Shown piece after piece: positions 26,191 through 35,769 of a stretch of DNA of 64,000 nucleotides. The position numbers were made by a program, and so were the translations under genes. The stretch covers positions 248,001 to 312,000 of the forward strand of contig NZ_MSPQ01000006.1 in the NCBI RefSeq assembly GCF_001936475.1, given 5' to 3'. Each line of letters starts with the position of its first letter. The first letter of the stretch is position 1. Source of the DNA: Algoriphagus marinus (GTDB lineage Bacteria; Bacteroidota; Bacteroidia; Cytophagales; Cyclobacteriaceae). The notes under the pieces are model-generated. The model saw nothing but the letters and a program-made list of their open reading frames with translations. It was not told where the DNA came from and made no database searches.

Positions 26191-28056
26191 TTACAAAGTT
26201 GGAAGTAAAACCCCATCTATGACATGTACAACTCCATTTTCTATGGCTACATCAGCCGCAATCACTGAATATACATTTCCTGCTTTGTCAGTAACTTTCA
26301 CTGTATTTCCTGTTCTGTTTACCAGTAACATTTCACCTGCAAGAGTCGGTACCATTTGGTCACCTTCTGCAAGATCAAAAGAGAAAGCTGTAGCTGGTAC
26401 CACATGGAAACCAAGCACTTTAGTCACCGCGTCTACACCCAAAGCATCGATTAACGCTTGCAATGAGTTCAGATTCAAACTTGAAAGAAGGTTCAAGAAA
26501 GCCTGATTTGTAGGGGCAAAAACTGTAATAGCATCTGCATCAAGCAAAGTTCCACCAAGTCCTGCTGCAGTCACTGCATCAAGTAAGACGGTAAGATTCG
26601 CCGCAGTAGCTGCTTCTACTACATTAGGCAAGCTGTACTCAGGAAGAAGTACTCCATCAATAACATGCACTACACCATTTTCAATTGCTACGTCAGCAGC
26701 AACAACGTTAGCAGTGTTTCCAAGAGCATCTGTTACAGTTACTCCAGAGGAAGATTTGGTCACTGTAAGATTTTGGCCTGCAAGAGTTGTAAATGTATTG
26801 GTCGCCGCTAAGTCTGTTGAGAAAGCAACTGCCGGTACCACATGGAATCCTAAAATCGTTTGAAGATTCTCGATTCCTCCGATTTTGGCTACCAACTGAT
26901 TTAAGTTAGTTGCGCCGAAGGCAGTCAAAGCTGCATTAAATGCATCATTAGTAGGTGCAAAGACTGTAATTGCGTCGGCATTTAGCAGTGCTCCTCCTAG
27001 ATCTGCTGCAGTCACTGCTGCAAGCAAAGTGGTTAACCCTGCTGCATTTGCAGCTTCCACTACTGTTGGCAACATCAAATCAGGAAGCATCATTCCATTG
27101 ATTACATGAACAACACCATTTGAAATCTCTACATCAGCAGCAACAACTTGAGCGGTTCTTCCTAAAGCGTCTGTTACAGTTACAGTCGATCCTGATTTAG
27201 TGACTGTAATATTTTGTCCTGAAAGTGTTGTGAATGAATTAGTAGCTGCTAAATCTCCTGAGAAAGCAACAGCAGGTACTACGTGAAAACCTAGAACTTT
27301 TTCCAAATTGGCAGCTCCACCAATTTTAATCACCAATTCATTTAGATCGACTGCATTAAAGACGTCCAATGCTGCAGCAAAAGCTTCATTTGTAGGAGCA
27401 AAAACAGTAATTGCTCCAGCAGAAAGAAGTGCGTCAGGCAATCCTGGAACTGCAGTAACAGCAGCAAGTAAAGTTGTTAATCCTGCGTCAGTAGCAGCTT
27501 CAACCAAATTTGGCTTTGGTAATTCGATGCTTGGAATCAATACTCTATCGATAACATGAACTACACCATTTTCAATTTCAATATCACCTTGAGTCACTCT
27601 TGCTGTATTTCCAGCAGCATCAATGACAGTAATAGCTCCACCATTGTTATTGACAGTTAGTTGCTGGTTAGCAAGGGTAGTGAATGTGTTTGTCTCTCTA
27701 AGTTGATCCGAAAAAGCTGCAGCTGGCACTACGTGAAAACCTAACACAGTTTGAAGGTTCATTGCACCACCTAACTTGGCTACTAAATCATTTAAATCTG
27801 TAGCACCAAACTGAACAAGCGCATTTGCAAATGCTTCATTCGTAGGAGCAAAAACTGTGATCGCATTTTGATCCTGAAGAGCTGCTTCTAACCCTGGGAT
27901 AGCGCGGATAGAAGTTACTAGAGTTGTTAAACCTGCATCTTGAGATGCTTCAATGAGTGTAGGATAAGGGATAGGCCCTTGATAATCATCACTCACACAG
28001 GATAGCACTGTTGCGAACAATGCTCCTAAAAAGAGGAATTTGAATAGTTTAGTCAT
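26191..28056 (-). CDS. Four-domain fasciclin (FAS1) lipoprotein
   Basis: This 621-residue protein has a lipoprotein signal (VLSCVSDD). Four FAS1 domains of about 145 residues follow, at roughly 30-175, 178-325, 328-475 and 478-621. Each has LTTLL or LTVLL, ITVFAPTNxAF, VLGFHVVPA and IENGVVHVID. FAS1 domains mediate cell-cell or cell-surface adhesion, so this is probably a surface or periplasmic adhesin. The repeats are similar at the DNA level too, especially domains 2-3, which suggests recent tandem duplication. It is monocistronic with terminators on both sides. Confidence 0.95.
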   Translation of the reverse strand: MTKLFKFLFLGALFATVLSCVSDDYQGPIPYPTLIEASQDAGLTTLVTSIRAIPGLEAALQDQNAITVFAPTNEAFANALVQFGATDLNDLVAKLGGAMNLQTVLGFHVVPAAAFSDQLRETNTFTTLANQQLTVNNNGGAITVIDAAGNTARVTQGDIEIENGVVHVIDRVLIPSIELPKPNLVEAATDAGLTTLLAAVTAVPGLPDALLSAGAITVFAPTNEAFAAALDVFNAVDLNELVIKIGGAANLEKVLGFHVVPAVAFSGDLAATNSFTTLSGQNITVTKSGSTVTVTDALGRTAQVVAADVEISNGVVHVINGMMLPDLMLPTVVEAANAAGLTTLLAAVTAADLGGALLNADAITVFAPTNDAFNAALTAFGATNLNQLVAKIGGIENLQTILGFHVVPAVAFSTDLAATNTFTTLAGQNLTVTKSSSGVTVTDALGNTANVVAADVAIENGVVHVIDGVLLPEYSLPNVVEAATAANLTVLLDAVTAAGLGGTLLDADAITVFAPTNQAFLNLLSSLNLNSLQALIDALGVDAVTKVLGFHVVPATAFSFDLAEGDQMVPTLAGEMLLVNRTGNTVKVTDKAGNVYSVIAADVAIENGVVHVIDGVLLPTL

Positions 28057-28180
28057 AGTTTGATTTGGTTATTTATGACTTCTTAACTAGCCTATCGCAA
28101 ATTGGATTTGTGTTTCATGATGAACTGTCAGATTTCCAAGTTGAACTGTAGAATGGCATCAGTGAATTGTCCTGAAACAA

Positions 28181-28208
28181 AAAAGAGATTCATTTCTGAA
28201 TCTCTTTT
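28181..28208 (-). terminator. Terminator of pyk
   Basis: AAAAGAGATTCA (28181-28192) and TGAATCTCTTTT (28197-28208) form a perfect 12-bp stem with a TTTC loop. A T-rich stretch follows on the minus strand, 24 bp after the pyk stop. Confidence 0.75.
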
Positions 28209-28231
28209 AATCTATTTTTTTGGCTTTTATC

Positions 28232-29656
28232 CTATTCCACCACGTGAACCTTGAGCATATTTGTTCTACCCTTTGATTTCAAAGGCATACTCGCAGTGTT
28301 AATAATCACATCACCTGCATTCACATGACCATCAGATTTAAGTTTATTCTCAATATCTGTGAAAGTAGCATCCGTAGAAATTTGATTGCTATATAAATAT
28401 GCTCTTACTCCCCAAACGAGGCTCATTTGTGTCAACAATTGCTTATTTCTTGTAAATACAAAAATATTAGCCAATGGTCGATGCGAAGCAATTCTAAAAC
28501 CTGTAAATCCGGAAGAAGTAATTCCTACTATAGCTTTTGCTTTCACATTTCGGGAAAGTCTTGAAGCCATTAACAATAGATTATTGCTTAGAAAAGTCTC
28601 GTCTTCTTCAGGGATTTTATAAAGGTTATGATAGATGTCTGCGTTTTCCTCAAGATAACTGATGATGCTACTCATCGCTTTCACTGCATTTACAGGATAT
28701 TTTCCAGAGGCAGTTTCAGCAGAGAGCATCACAGCATCTGCCCCATCTAATACCGCATTTGCAACGTCGTTAGTCTCGGCACGGGTTGGTCTAGGATTAA
28801 CGATCATACTCTCCATCATCTGGGTAGCTATGATCACAGGTTTACAAGCGAGCTTACACTTTTCCACGATTCTCTTTTGCCAAAGAGGGACAATCTCCAT
28901 TGGAACTTCAACTCCCAAATCTCCTCTTGCCACCATTATTGCGTCAGTTTCAGCGATGATCGAATCTATATTTTCCAAAGCCTCAGGCTTTTCAATTTTA
29001 GCTACGATTTTACAAACTTTTCCTGCTGCTTCTATCCTATTTCTTAGATCAATGATATCCTCTGCTGTTCTTACAAATGAAAGTGCGATCCAATCTACAT
29101 CTTGACTCAAGCCAAAAATCAAATCCTCTTTATCTTTATCTGTAAGAGACGGAGCGCTGACTTTAGTATTTGGGAGGTTTATCCCCTTTCTTGATTTTAG
29201 GATTCCTCCATGAATAACTGTACAGTTGACATTTTTACCATCAGTGTTATTTACCAATACTTCAAGATTACCGTCGTCAATCAAAATTCTATCTCCCGAT
29301 ATAACATCGTTCGGTAAGTTTTGGTAGACTGTGCTGACTAAAGAGCTTGTCCCAACGACTGGATCATTGGTGATGGTGATTTGATCACCTGGATTGATTT
29401 GGACTCCATTATTTTCTACTTCCCCAACCCGTATTTTTGGTCCTTGAAGATCTTGAAGAATTCCCAGATGAGTATTCAACTCATCGTTGACACGCCTGAT
29501 GATTTGGATGACTTCTTGGTGGATTTCATGCGAACCATGAGAAAAATTTAATCGAAACACATTAGCTCCTGCAGCTGCCAAGCTTTTTATTGTTTCATAA
29601 TTATTTGATGCGGGACCGATCGTCGCAAGGATTTTGGTCTTGTTGAAATTACTCAT
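28232..29656 (-). CDS. pyk: Pyruvate kinase
   Basis: This 474-residue protein converts phosphoenolpyruvate + ADP to pyruvate + ATP. It opens TKILATIGPASNNYETIKSL; NFSHGSHEIH, KIEKPEAL, MVARGDLGVEVP and ATQMMESMI carry the active-site residues. The C-terminal domain (about 340-474) is the usual allosteric domain, complete to VHVVE. It starts 7 bp downstream of the IPExxxVDY gene, so the two form a small operon ending at the hairpin at 28181. Confidence 0.97.
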   Translation of the reverse strand: MSNFNKTKILATIGPASNNYETIKSLAAAGANVFRLNFSHGSHEIHQEVIQIIRRVNDELNTHLGILQDLQGPKIRVGEVENNGVQINPGDQITITNDPVVGTSSLVSTVYQNLPNDVISGDRILIDDGNLEVLVNNTDGKNVNCTVIHGGILKSRKGINLPNTKVSAPSLTDKDKEDLIFGLSQDVDWIALSFVRTAEDIIDLRNRIEAAGKVCKIVAKIEKPEALENIDSIIAETDAIMVARGDLGVEVPMEIVPLWQKRIVEKCKLACKPVIIATQMMESMIVNPRPTRAETNDVANAVLDGADAVMLSAETASGKYPVNAVKAMSSIISYLEENADIYHNLYKIPEEDETFLSNNLLLMASRLSRNVKAKAIVGITSSGFTGFRIASHRPLANIFVFTRNKQLLTQMSLVWGVRAYLYSNQISTDATFTDIENKLKSDGHVNAGDVIINTASMPLKSKGRTNMLKVHVVE

Positions 29657-29663
29657 TAGATTA

Positions 29664-30092
29664 TTAGTAGGTTAATAGGTTTTCTTTTGATTTTAATTTA
29701 GATACGTCTAGTTTCATCACATTCTGAACCAATGGATTTAGAGCAAGCTTCTCAGCAAATGTATTAATACTTATCTGAAAGGTCTCGTCTTGAACCAAAA
29801 GGAAATAATCCATAGATCTGAGTTCAGGGATAAGATAAGAAATCTGATTTGTTGAATTCAGCGCTTTATTTTTGAGAAGTTGAACAAAACCATGTGGCAA
29901 AGAAAGAAAATATTGTGAGATTTTTAGGGAAGGTCCATTGTAAAAATCAAGTTCCAAATCTTCCACTTTTACTAAATTAAGTTCGAGCTCCCGGTTGATT
30001 AACCAAGCAGCCTTATAGTCCTTTACAGGGGAGACAAGCCCCAAAAGGTCAAAATCATACGCATGTTCAACTATTAATTTGGACTTCTTCAT
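29664..30092 (-). CDS. IPExxxVDY family protein
   Basis: This 142-residue protein carries the signature YLIPELRSMDYFLLVQD (IPE-x4-DY). The family is small, soluble and of unknown function, and in Bacteroidota it is typically found between pyk and the acpP-fabF-rnc genes, exactly as here. It is divergent from acpP with a 152-bp shared upstream region, and 7 bp from pyk. Confidence 0.88.
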   Translation of the reverse strand: MKKSKLIVEHAYDFDLLGLVSPVKDYKAAWLINRELELNLVKVEDLELDFYNGPSLKISQYFLSLPHGFVQLLKNKALNSTNQISYLIPELRSMDYFLLVQDETFQISINTFAEKLALNPLVQNVMKLDVSKLKSKENLLTY

Positions 30093-30114
30093 TAGGGAAG
30101 AAAATGAATCAAAA

Positions 30115-30122
30115 CAAAGTTA
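30115..30122 (-). promoter_or_regulatory. -7 box for the IPExxxVDY-pyk operon
   Basis: The minus-strand TAACTTTG matches TAnnTTTG, 23 bp upstream of the start codon at 30092. No clear -33 TTG was seen at 19-21 bp. Confidence 0.4.
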
Positions 30123-30182
30123 GAAATAAAAATTCAACGGGAATAGTTGGCAATTTGCATAAAAATTTACTTCGATCTTTTC

Positions 30183-30214
30183 TTTGCCAATTAGGTTTTA
30201 AATATATTTCTTTG
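30183..30214 (+). promoter_or_regulatory. Promoter of acpP
   Basis: TTTG (30183-30186) as -33, a 20-bp spacer, and TTTCTTTG (30207-30214) as -7 with one mismatch to TAnnTTTG. It lies 31 bp before the acpP ATG, in the divergent intergenic region. Confidence 0.55.
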
Positions 30215-30244
30215 CGTAGTGTTATTAACTAAACTGATCACAAA

Positions 30245-30481
30245 ATGTCTGAAATTGCACAAAAAGTAAAAGCCATCATCGTTGACAAACTTGGCGTAGA
30301 AGAGTCTGAAGTCACTTTAGAAGCAAGCTTCACCAATGATCTTGGTGCTGATTCTCTTGATACTGTAGAATTAATCATGGAATTCGAAAAGGAGTTCAAT
30401 CTTTCTATTCCTGACGATCAAGCTGAGCAAATCGGAACAGTTGGACAGGCTGTCTCTTATTTGGAGGCAAACGTTAAATAA
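30245..30481 (+). CDS. acpP: Acyl carrier protein
   Basis: This 78-residue acidic four-helix protein carries the phosphopantetheine Ser in [12 protein letters not shown]. It shuttles acyl intermediates in fatty-acid synthesis. It is first in the acpP-fabF-rnc run, with a 19-bp gap to fabF. Confidence 0.97.
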   Translation: MSEIAQKVKAIIVDKLGVEESEVTLEASFTNDLGADSLDTVELIMEFEKEFNLSIPDDQAEQIGTVGQAVSYLEANVK

Positions 30482-30500
30482 TAATTTATAAATTCATTCC

Positions 30501-31751
30501 ATGAATTTAAAAAGAGTTGTTGTAACAGGCATAGGTGCTCTCACACCGATAGGTAATACCGCTCCGGAGTTTTGGAAAGGTCTTTCTAATGGTGTGAGCG
30601 GTGCTGCGCCTATTACTAAATTCGATGCCTCTCTATTCAAAACACAATTTGCATGCGAAGTCAAAAATTTTGACATCGAGCAATTTATTGATAGAAAAGA
30701 GGCGCGCAAAATGGATCCTTTCACTCAGTTTGCCATGGTTGCAGCCGATGAGGCTATGGTAGATTCAGGATTAGATCTTGAAAAAATTGATAAATCAAGA
30801 GCCGGGGTAATCTGGGGATCTGGAATTGGAGGCTTGCGCACATTTCAAGACGAAGTGACTGCATTCGCCCAAGGTGATGGTACTCCTAGATTTAATCCTT
30901 TCTTCATCCCGAAGATGATTGCTGATATCAGCGCAGGCTTTATCTCAATTAAATACGGTTTTCGTGGTCCAAACTTCGTCACCGTCTCTGCCTGTGCTTC
31001 TGCTACAAATGCCCTGATTGATGCATTCAATTACATCAGACTTGGTAAAGCCGATATTTTTATCAGCGGTGGATCTGAAGCTGCAGTCACTGAGGCCGGA
31101 ATTGGTGGTTTTAATGCCATGAAAGCACTCTCTCAAAGAAATGAATCTCCTGAAACAGCTTCCCGACCATTTGATAAAGATCGAGATGGGTTTGTTTTAG
31201 GTGAAGGTGCTGGTGCATTGATTTTGGAAGAATATGAATTCGCCAAAGCTCGTGGCGCAAGAATTTACGCTGAACTTGTAGGAGGAGGAATGACTGCTGA
31301 TGCTAATCACATCACTGCGCCGCATCCTGAAGGTCTTGGAGCTAGCAGTGTGATGAAAATCGCATTGGAGGATGCCAATATTTCACCGGAAGCGATTGAT
31401 TATGTAAATGTTCATGGCACTTCCACACCTTTGGGCGATGTGAGTGAAACCAAAGCGATAGAAACTGTTTTTGGAGAACATGCTTACAAGATGAACATCA
31501 GCAGTACTAAATCAATGACTGGTCACTTATTAGGAGCTGCAGGAGCAATAGAAGCAATTGCATGTATCTATGCTATGAACAATAGCTTAGTCCCTCCGAC
31601 GATCAATCACTTTACGGATGATGAGAGTTTTGATAAGCGTTTAAACTTAACTTTCAATACTGCGCAGAAAAGAGAAATCAATTATGCGTTGAGCAACACT
31701 TTTGGATTTGGCGGACATAACTGTTCGGTCATTTTCAAAAAATATAATTAA
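30501..31751 (+). CDS. fabF: Beta-ketoacyl-ACP synthase II
   Basis: This 416-residue thiolase-fold condensing enzyme opens KRVVVTGIGALTPIGN. It has the active-site Cys in VSACASATNAL and the two His in NVHGTSTPLGD and SMTGHLLGAAG, and it ends with NTFGFGGHNCSVIF. It elongates acyl-ACP with malonyl-ACP. Its position directly after acpP is conserved across bacteria. The length is normal. Confidence 0.97.
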   Translation: MNLKRVVVTGIGALTPIGNTAPEFWKGLSNGVSGAAPITKFDASLFKTQFACEVKNFDIEQFIDRKEARKMDPFTQFAMVAADEAMVDSGLDLEKIDKSRAGVIWGSGIGGLRTFQDEVTAFAQGDGTPRFNPFFIPKMIADISAGFISIKYGFRGPNFVTVSACASATNALIDAFNYIRLGKADIFISGGSEAAVTEAGIGGFNAMKALSQRNESPETASRPFDKDRDGFVLGEGAGALILEEYEFAKARGARIYAELVGGGMTADANHITAPHPEGLGASSVMKIALEDANISPEAIDYVNVHGTSTPLGDVSETKAIETVFGEHAYKMNISSTKSMTGHLLGAAGAIEAIACIYAMNNSLVPPTINHFTDDESFDKRLNLTFNTAQKREINYALSNTFGFGGHNCSVIFKKYN

Positions 31752-31759
31752 TCCCAGTT

Positions 31760-32500
31760 TTGAAATTGTTTCAAAGACTTGGAATACAGTTTTTTTTCCT
31801 AAACGAAAAAGACAAAAGGCTTGCTTCTTTCATCAAAGTGATGATCGGAAGCAGGCCTTTTAATTTATCGCTATACAAATTATCCCTGACTCCCTCAGGA
31901 CTTAGCGAAGAAACAACCAAAGGATTTAGAATATCCAACGAACGGCTGGAATTTTTAGGAGATGCTATTCTCGGTTCGGTGGTAGCAGAATATCTTTTTT
32001 TGAAATACCCATACAGGGACGAAGGGTTTCTGACTGAAACACGATCCAAACTTGTCAACCGAGAAAATCTAAATCATACCGGTATTAAAATCGGATTAAA
32101 AAAGATTTTGGACATGGAGATCGGTGACCGGAATTTTACTGGGAACAAGTCCCTTTTTGGTGATATTTTGGAGGCATTCATCGGCGCTGTCTATTTGGAT
32201 AAAGGATACAAATTCACGAAATCATTTATTCTGAATCGAATCTTACTTCATATGGATTTGGATGATATGATAGCCACTACCACCAACTACAAAAGCAAGA
32301 TCATCGAATGGTCTCAAAAAGTCAATAAACAGATTGAATACAAAGTGGTTGCCATAAATGGAAACCAGCGCTTCAAAGAATTTATCGTGGCCCTTCATGT
32401 AGAAAATGAATCAATAGCTCAAGGGAAAGGGCCCACCAAGAAGAAAGCAGAGCAAGAAGCCTCAAAAAATGCTTGCGAAATCCTCAAAATTGCAACTTAA
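31760..32500 (+). CDS. rnc: Ribonuclease III
   Basis: This 246-residue protein processes double-stranded RNA, including the rRNA precursor. The RNase III signature NERLEFLGDAILGSVVAEYLF and the second acidic cluster DILEAFIGAVYLD are present. The dsRNA-binding domain is at about 165-240 (KSKIIEWSQKVNKQIEYKV ... GPTKKKAEQEASKNACEIL). The start is TTG at 31760, 8 bp after fabF; no ATG precedes the conserved N-terminal region. The first ~45 residues have no basic cluster beyond KLFQRLG. Confidence 0.93.
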   Translation: MKLFQRLGIQFFFLNEKDKRLASFIKVMIGSRPFNLSLYKLSLTPSGLSEETTKGFRISNERLEFLGDAILGSVVAEYLFLKYPYRDEGFLTETRSKLVNRENLNHTGIKIGLKKILDMEIGDRNFTGNKSLFGDILEAFIGAVYLDKGYKFTKSFILNRILLHMDLDDMIATTTNYKSKIIEWSQKVNKQIEYKVVAINGNQRFKEFIVALHVENESIAQGKGPTKKKAEQEASKNACEILKIAT

Positions 32501-32532
32501 GCGAGTAAATTTACAGAATACATATCTTACGA

Positions 32533-34371
32533 ATGCCCTCTATAAAAATTGCCGCTGCTACACTTAATCAGACTCCACTAGATTGGAAAGGGAATCTGGA
32601 TCGAATCAAAAAAGGGATAGAAAAAGCTAAGAATGAACAAGTTGAAATCCTTTGCTTTCCGGAGCTTTCTATCACAGGCTATGGAAGTGAAGATCTTTTT
32701 TTAAGCTATTGGTATCCACGTAAAGCATTAACGCAGCTAGCACAGCTCATTCCTTACTGTACAGACATAACTGTAGCAGTGGGTTTGCCTGTTCGGATTC
32801 AAGACAAAGTTTATAATACAGTTGCCATAATAGAAAATGCGAAACTTAAAGGATTCGTAGCAAAGCAGTTTATGGCAATTGATGGAGTTCATTACGAGTT
32901 TCGATGGTTTACACCTTGGATGGCAAACGAGCAAATTCAATTGGAATTTGAAGGAGAAAAATATCCATTTGGGGATTTGACTTTTCATCACAAAGGGATC
33001 CATTATGGATTTGAAATCTGTGAAGATGCCTGGCGGGGAGACATTCGCCCTGGATATAGGCTTTGCGATCGGAAAGTAGATTTAATCTATAATCCAAGTG
33101 CAAGTCATTTTGCGATGGGGAAAAGTACTTTGAGAGAGGAACTAGTTACTCAAAGTTCAAAGACTTTTGATTGCTACTATTGTTATGTGAATCTCCTTGG
33201 AAATGAGGCTGGAAAAATGATTTTTGATGGCGAAATCATGCTTGCTAAGTCTGGTGATTTAATTGCTAAAAATGGTCTTTTATCATATCAAGACGTCCAA
33301 GTAAAATCTTTTTTCCTTTCTTCAGAAAAGCAAGAAATCACCCCGATACTTTCTAAAGAGGAAGAATTTGTACAAGCTGCATCTCTTGGGCTTTTTGATT
33401 ATTTAAGGAAAAGCCGATCAAAGGGCTTTGTACTTTCGTTATCTGGCGGCGCAGATTCTTCGACCATTGCCATTTTAGTATCTGAAATGGTGAAAAGAGG
33501 AATAAAGGAATTAGGTTTAGAATCATTTATTCAAAAAACAGGGATTTCGATTTCGTTAAAAGGCGATAATCCTGAGAAAGAGATTGTAGGGGAAATATTG
33601 ACTACAGCCTACCAAGGCACTTCAAATTCCTCAAACGAGACTTTTCAAAGTGCTGAAAAACTTGCAGAAAGTATAGGTGCAAAATTCTACAATTGGACAA
33701 TCGACGAAGAGATTAACTCCTACACTAGAAAGATTGAGAAGGCAATTGGTCGGAAATTAACTTGGGAGACCGACGATATTACGCTACAGAATATCCAAGC
33801 CCGAACTCGATCCCCAATCATCTGGATGCTCGCAAATATTAATAATGCCCTTTTACTTTCTACTTCAAACAGAAGCGAGGGTGATGTTGGCTATACCACC
33901 ATGGATGGAGATACTAGTGGAAGCATTTCTCCGATCGCAGCTGTAGATAAATTCTTCATCCTGAACTGGCTTACTTGGGCAGAAAAAAATCTAGACCAGC
34001 CTGGGCTTAAGTGGGTAAACGCCCTTCAACCTAGTGCAGAACTACGGCCTTTGGAACGATCACAAACGGATGAAAAAGATCTTATGCCTTATTCAGTTAT
34101 AGTAGAAATCGAAAAATTAGCCATTAAAGATCGAAGATCACCACAAGATGTGTATTTGATTTTAAATGACGAACTCGATCTGGATCCAACAGTACTGAAG
34201 GGTTATATCAAAAAATTCTTCCAACTTTGGTCCCGAAACCAATGGAAAAGAGAACGATTTGCACCTTCTTTCCACCTAGATGAGTTTAGTGTGGACCCTA
34301 AAACGTGGTACAGATTCCCAATCCTCTCAGGAGGATATAAAGAAGAACTCGAACAATTAGAACAACTCTAA
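32533..34371 (+). CDS. nadE: Glutamine-dependent NAD+ synthetase
   Basis: This 612-residue two-domain protein makes NAD+ from deamido-NAD using glutamine. The N-terminal nitrilase-type glutaminase (1-270) has Glu in CFPELSITGYGSEDL and Cys in HYGFEICEDAW. The C-terminal synthetase has the PP-loop SLSGGADSSTIAIL and NRSEGDVGYTTMDGD. It lies 32 bp after rnc, possibly within the same transcript. Confidence 0.95.
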   Translation: MPSIKIAAATLNQTPLDWKGNLDRIKKGIEKAKNEQVEILCFPELSITGYGSEDLFLSYWYPRKALTQLAQLIPYCTDITVAVGLPVRIQDKVYNTVAIIENAKLKGFVAKQFMAIDGVHYEFRWFTPWMANEQIQLEFEGEKYPFGDLTFHHKGIHYGFEICEDAWRGDIRPGYRLCDRKVDLIYNPSASHFAMGKSTLREELVTQSSKTFDCYYCYVNLLGNEAGKMIFDGEIMLAKSGDLIAKNGLLSYQDVQVKSFFLSSEKQEITPILSKEEEFVQAASLGLFDYLRKSRSKGFVLSLSGGADSSTIAILVSEMVKRGIKELGLESFIQKTGISISLKGDNPEKEIVGEILTTAYQGTSNSSNETFQSAEKLAESIGAKFYNWTIDEEINSYTRKIEKAIGRKLTWETDDITLQNIQARTRSPIIWMLANINNALLLSTSNRSEGDVGYTTMDGDTSGSISPIAAVDKFFILNWLTWAEKNLDQPGLKWVNALQPSAELRPLERSQTDEKDLMPYSVIVEIEKLAIKDRRSPQDVYLILNDELDLDPTVLKGYIKKFFQLWSRNQWKRERFAPSFHLDEFSVDPKTWYRFPILSGGYKEELEQLEQL

Positions 34372-34381
34372 TCACCAAATT

Positions 34382-35485
34382 ATGCTTGAATCTATTCTAA
34401 GTTACGTAGTGTGGGATCCAAACCCGGCAGTTTTTCCAGGTTTTGAACGACTACGATGGTATAGTTTGTGTTTTGCTTTGGGCTTTATTATCTCACAGCA
34501 ATTCATGGTTTATTTTTTTCGTAAAGAAGGTCAAGATGAAAACCTAGTCGATAAACTGACCATTTATATGGTTTTAGCGACTATCATAGGCGCTAGACTT
34601 GGTCACGTTCTATTTTATGAGCCAGAGAAATACCTCAGCAATCCAATCGATATTCTGAAAGTTTGGGAAGGTGGCTTGGCCAGTCACGGAGCTGCAATAG
34701 CAATTTTAATAGCACTTTGGATCTATGCAAAAAAGACTCCTGGACAAAGCTACTTATGGGTAGTAGATCGAATCGTGATTGTCACCGCAATGACTGGTGC
34801 ACTCATTCGATTCGGAAATTTGATGAATTCGGAAATAGGCGGAAAGGAGACATTAACGGACAATGGCTTCGTATATGCTTGGCATATTGAAGAATTACTT
34901 CAATCTTTAAAAGTTCCTGTGGAATCAATCGAAGCCTACAAACCATCTGATCGTCAAGGAGAATTGCAAGGGAATGGAATAGTCCCTATGAACATTGATA
35001 TAGAAATCAATAAAGGTCCTTATGACCTAGCTGATCTCGAGAATACGCTAAGAAGAGACATTAAATACGCACTGACTCAGTTTAATTCGTCCAAAAATTA
35101 TTATGCAGAACAAGTAGAAACACCGCTCGATTTGACAATAGTAGATCAAGGAGATCGCTATTTGGCGACGGTAAAGACCTTTGGCAAAGCTAAACATCCC
35201 ACCCAGATTTATGAATCGGTTTCATATTTCATCATTTTCTTGATCTTATTAGCCATTTGGAATCATTACCGCGAGAGAACACCAGAGGGATTACTCCTTG
35301 GGCTTTTCTTGATTAGTGTATTTGGAATGCGATTTGTTTGGGAGTTTTTCAAAGAAAATCAAGTTGACTTTGAAGAATCAATGGCTTTCAACATGGGCCA
35401 ACTTCTAAGTGTTCCTCTTGTGGTTGGGGGTATTATTTTGGTAATACTTGCCTTAAAAAAGGGACCTAAACCATTGAAAAATTAA
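34382..35485 (+). CDS. lgt: Prolipoprotein diacylglyceryl transferase
   Basis: This 367-residue inner-membrane protein has about seven helices. The family features are [14 protein letters not shown] (catalytic-core HG), [14 protein letters not shown] and [12 protein letters not shown]. It transfers diacylglycerol to the lipobox Cys, the first step in maturing the several lipoproteins in this window. It is longer than enterobacterial Lgt because of an inserted soluble loop of about 90 residues (around 170-260). Its 3' end overlaps convergent yidD by 4 bp. Confidence 0.95.
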   Translation: MLESILSYVVWDPNPAVFPGFERLRWYSLCFALGFIISQQFMVYFFRKEGQDENLVDKLTIYMVLATIIGARLGHVLFYEPEKYLSNPIDILKVWEGGLASHGAAIAILIALWIYAKKTPGQSYLWVVDRIVIVTAMTGALIRFGNLMNSEIGGKETLTDNGFVYAWHIEELLQSLKVPVESIEAYKPSDRQGELQGNGIVPMNIDIEINKGPYDLADLENTLRRDIKYALTQFNSSKNYYAEQVETPLDLTIVDQGDRYLATVKTFGKAKHPTQIYESVSYFIIFLILLAIWNHYRERTPEGLLLGLFLISVFGMRFVWEFFKENQVDFEESMAFNMGQLLSVPLVVGGIILVILALKKGPKPLKN

Positions 35486-35706
35486 GGGACAGGATCATGG
35501 CCATGTCCACCCCAAGGATTGCAACTAATAATACGCTTGATTCCCAGCCAGCCTCCTTTGAAAACTCCGTGTTTCAAAATGGCCTCTTTGGTATATTGGC
35601 TGCAAGTGGGAGTATATCTACAACTTGCAGGAAAAAGTGGAGAAATAGTGTATTGATATACCAAAACTGGAAATATTGCTATCTTTCGAACGATGGTCTT
35701 AAACAT
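35482..35706 (-). CDS. yidD: Membrane protein insertion efficiency factor
   Basis: This 74-residue protein has the YidD pattern [20 protein letters not shown], then [21 protein letters not shown]. The Cys residues and an N-terminal amphipathic region are conserved. The family assists YidC-dependent insertion of membrane proteins. It is usually located in the rnpA/yidC cluster; here it is isolated next to lgt, convergent with it. Confidence 0.95.
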   Translation of the reverse strand: MFKTIVRKIAIFPVLVYQYTISPLFPASCRYTPTCSQYTKEAILKHGVFKGGWLGIKRIISCNPWGGHGHDPVP

Positions 35707-35769
35707 GATTTGATTTTAAATTAGAGGCAATCTATCATTCAACCAAAAATACTTCATTCCGATTCCATC

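Noticed and set aside
26191-28056. Regular repeats considered as a CRISPR-like or minisatellite array
   Set aside because: The period is ~435 bp and the frame is coding; these are FAS1 protein domains.
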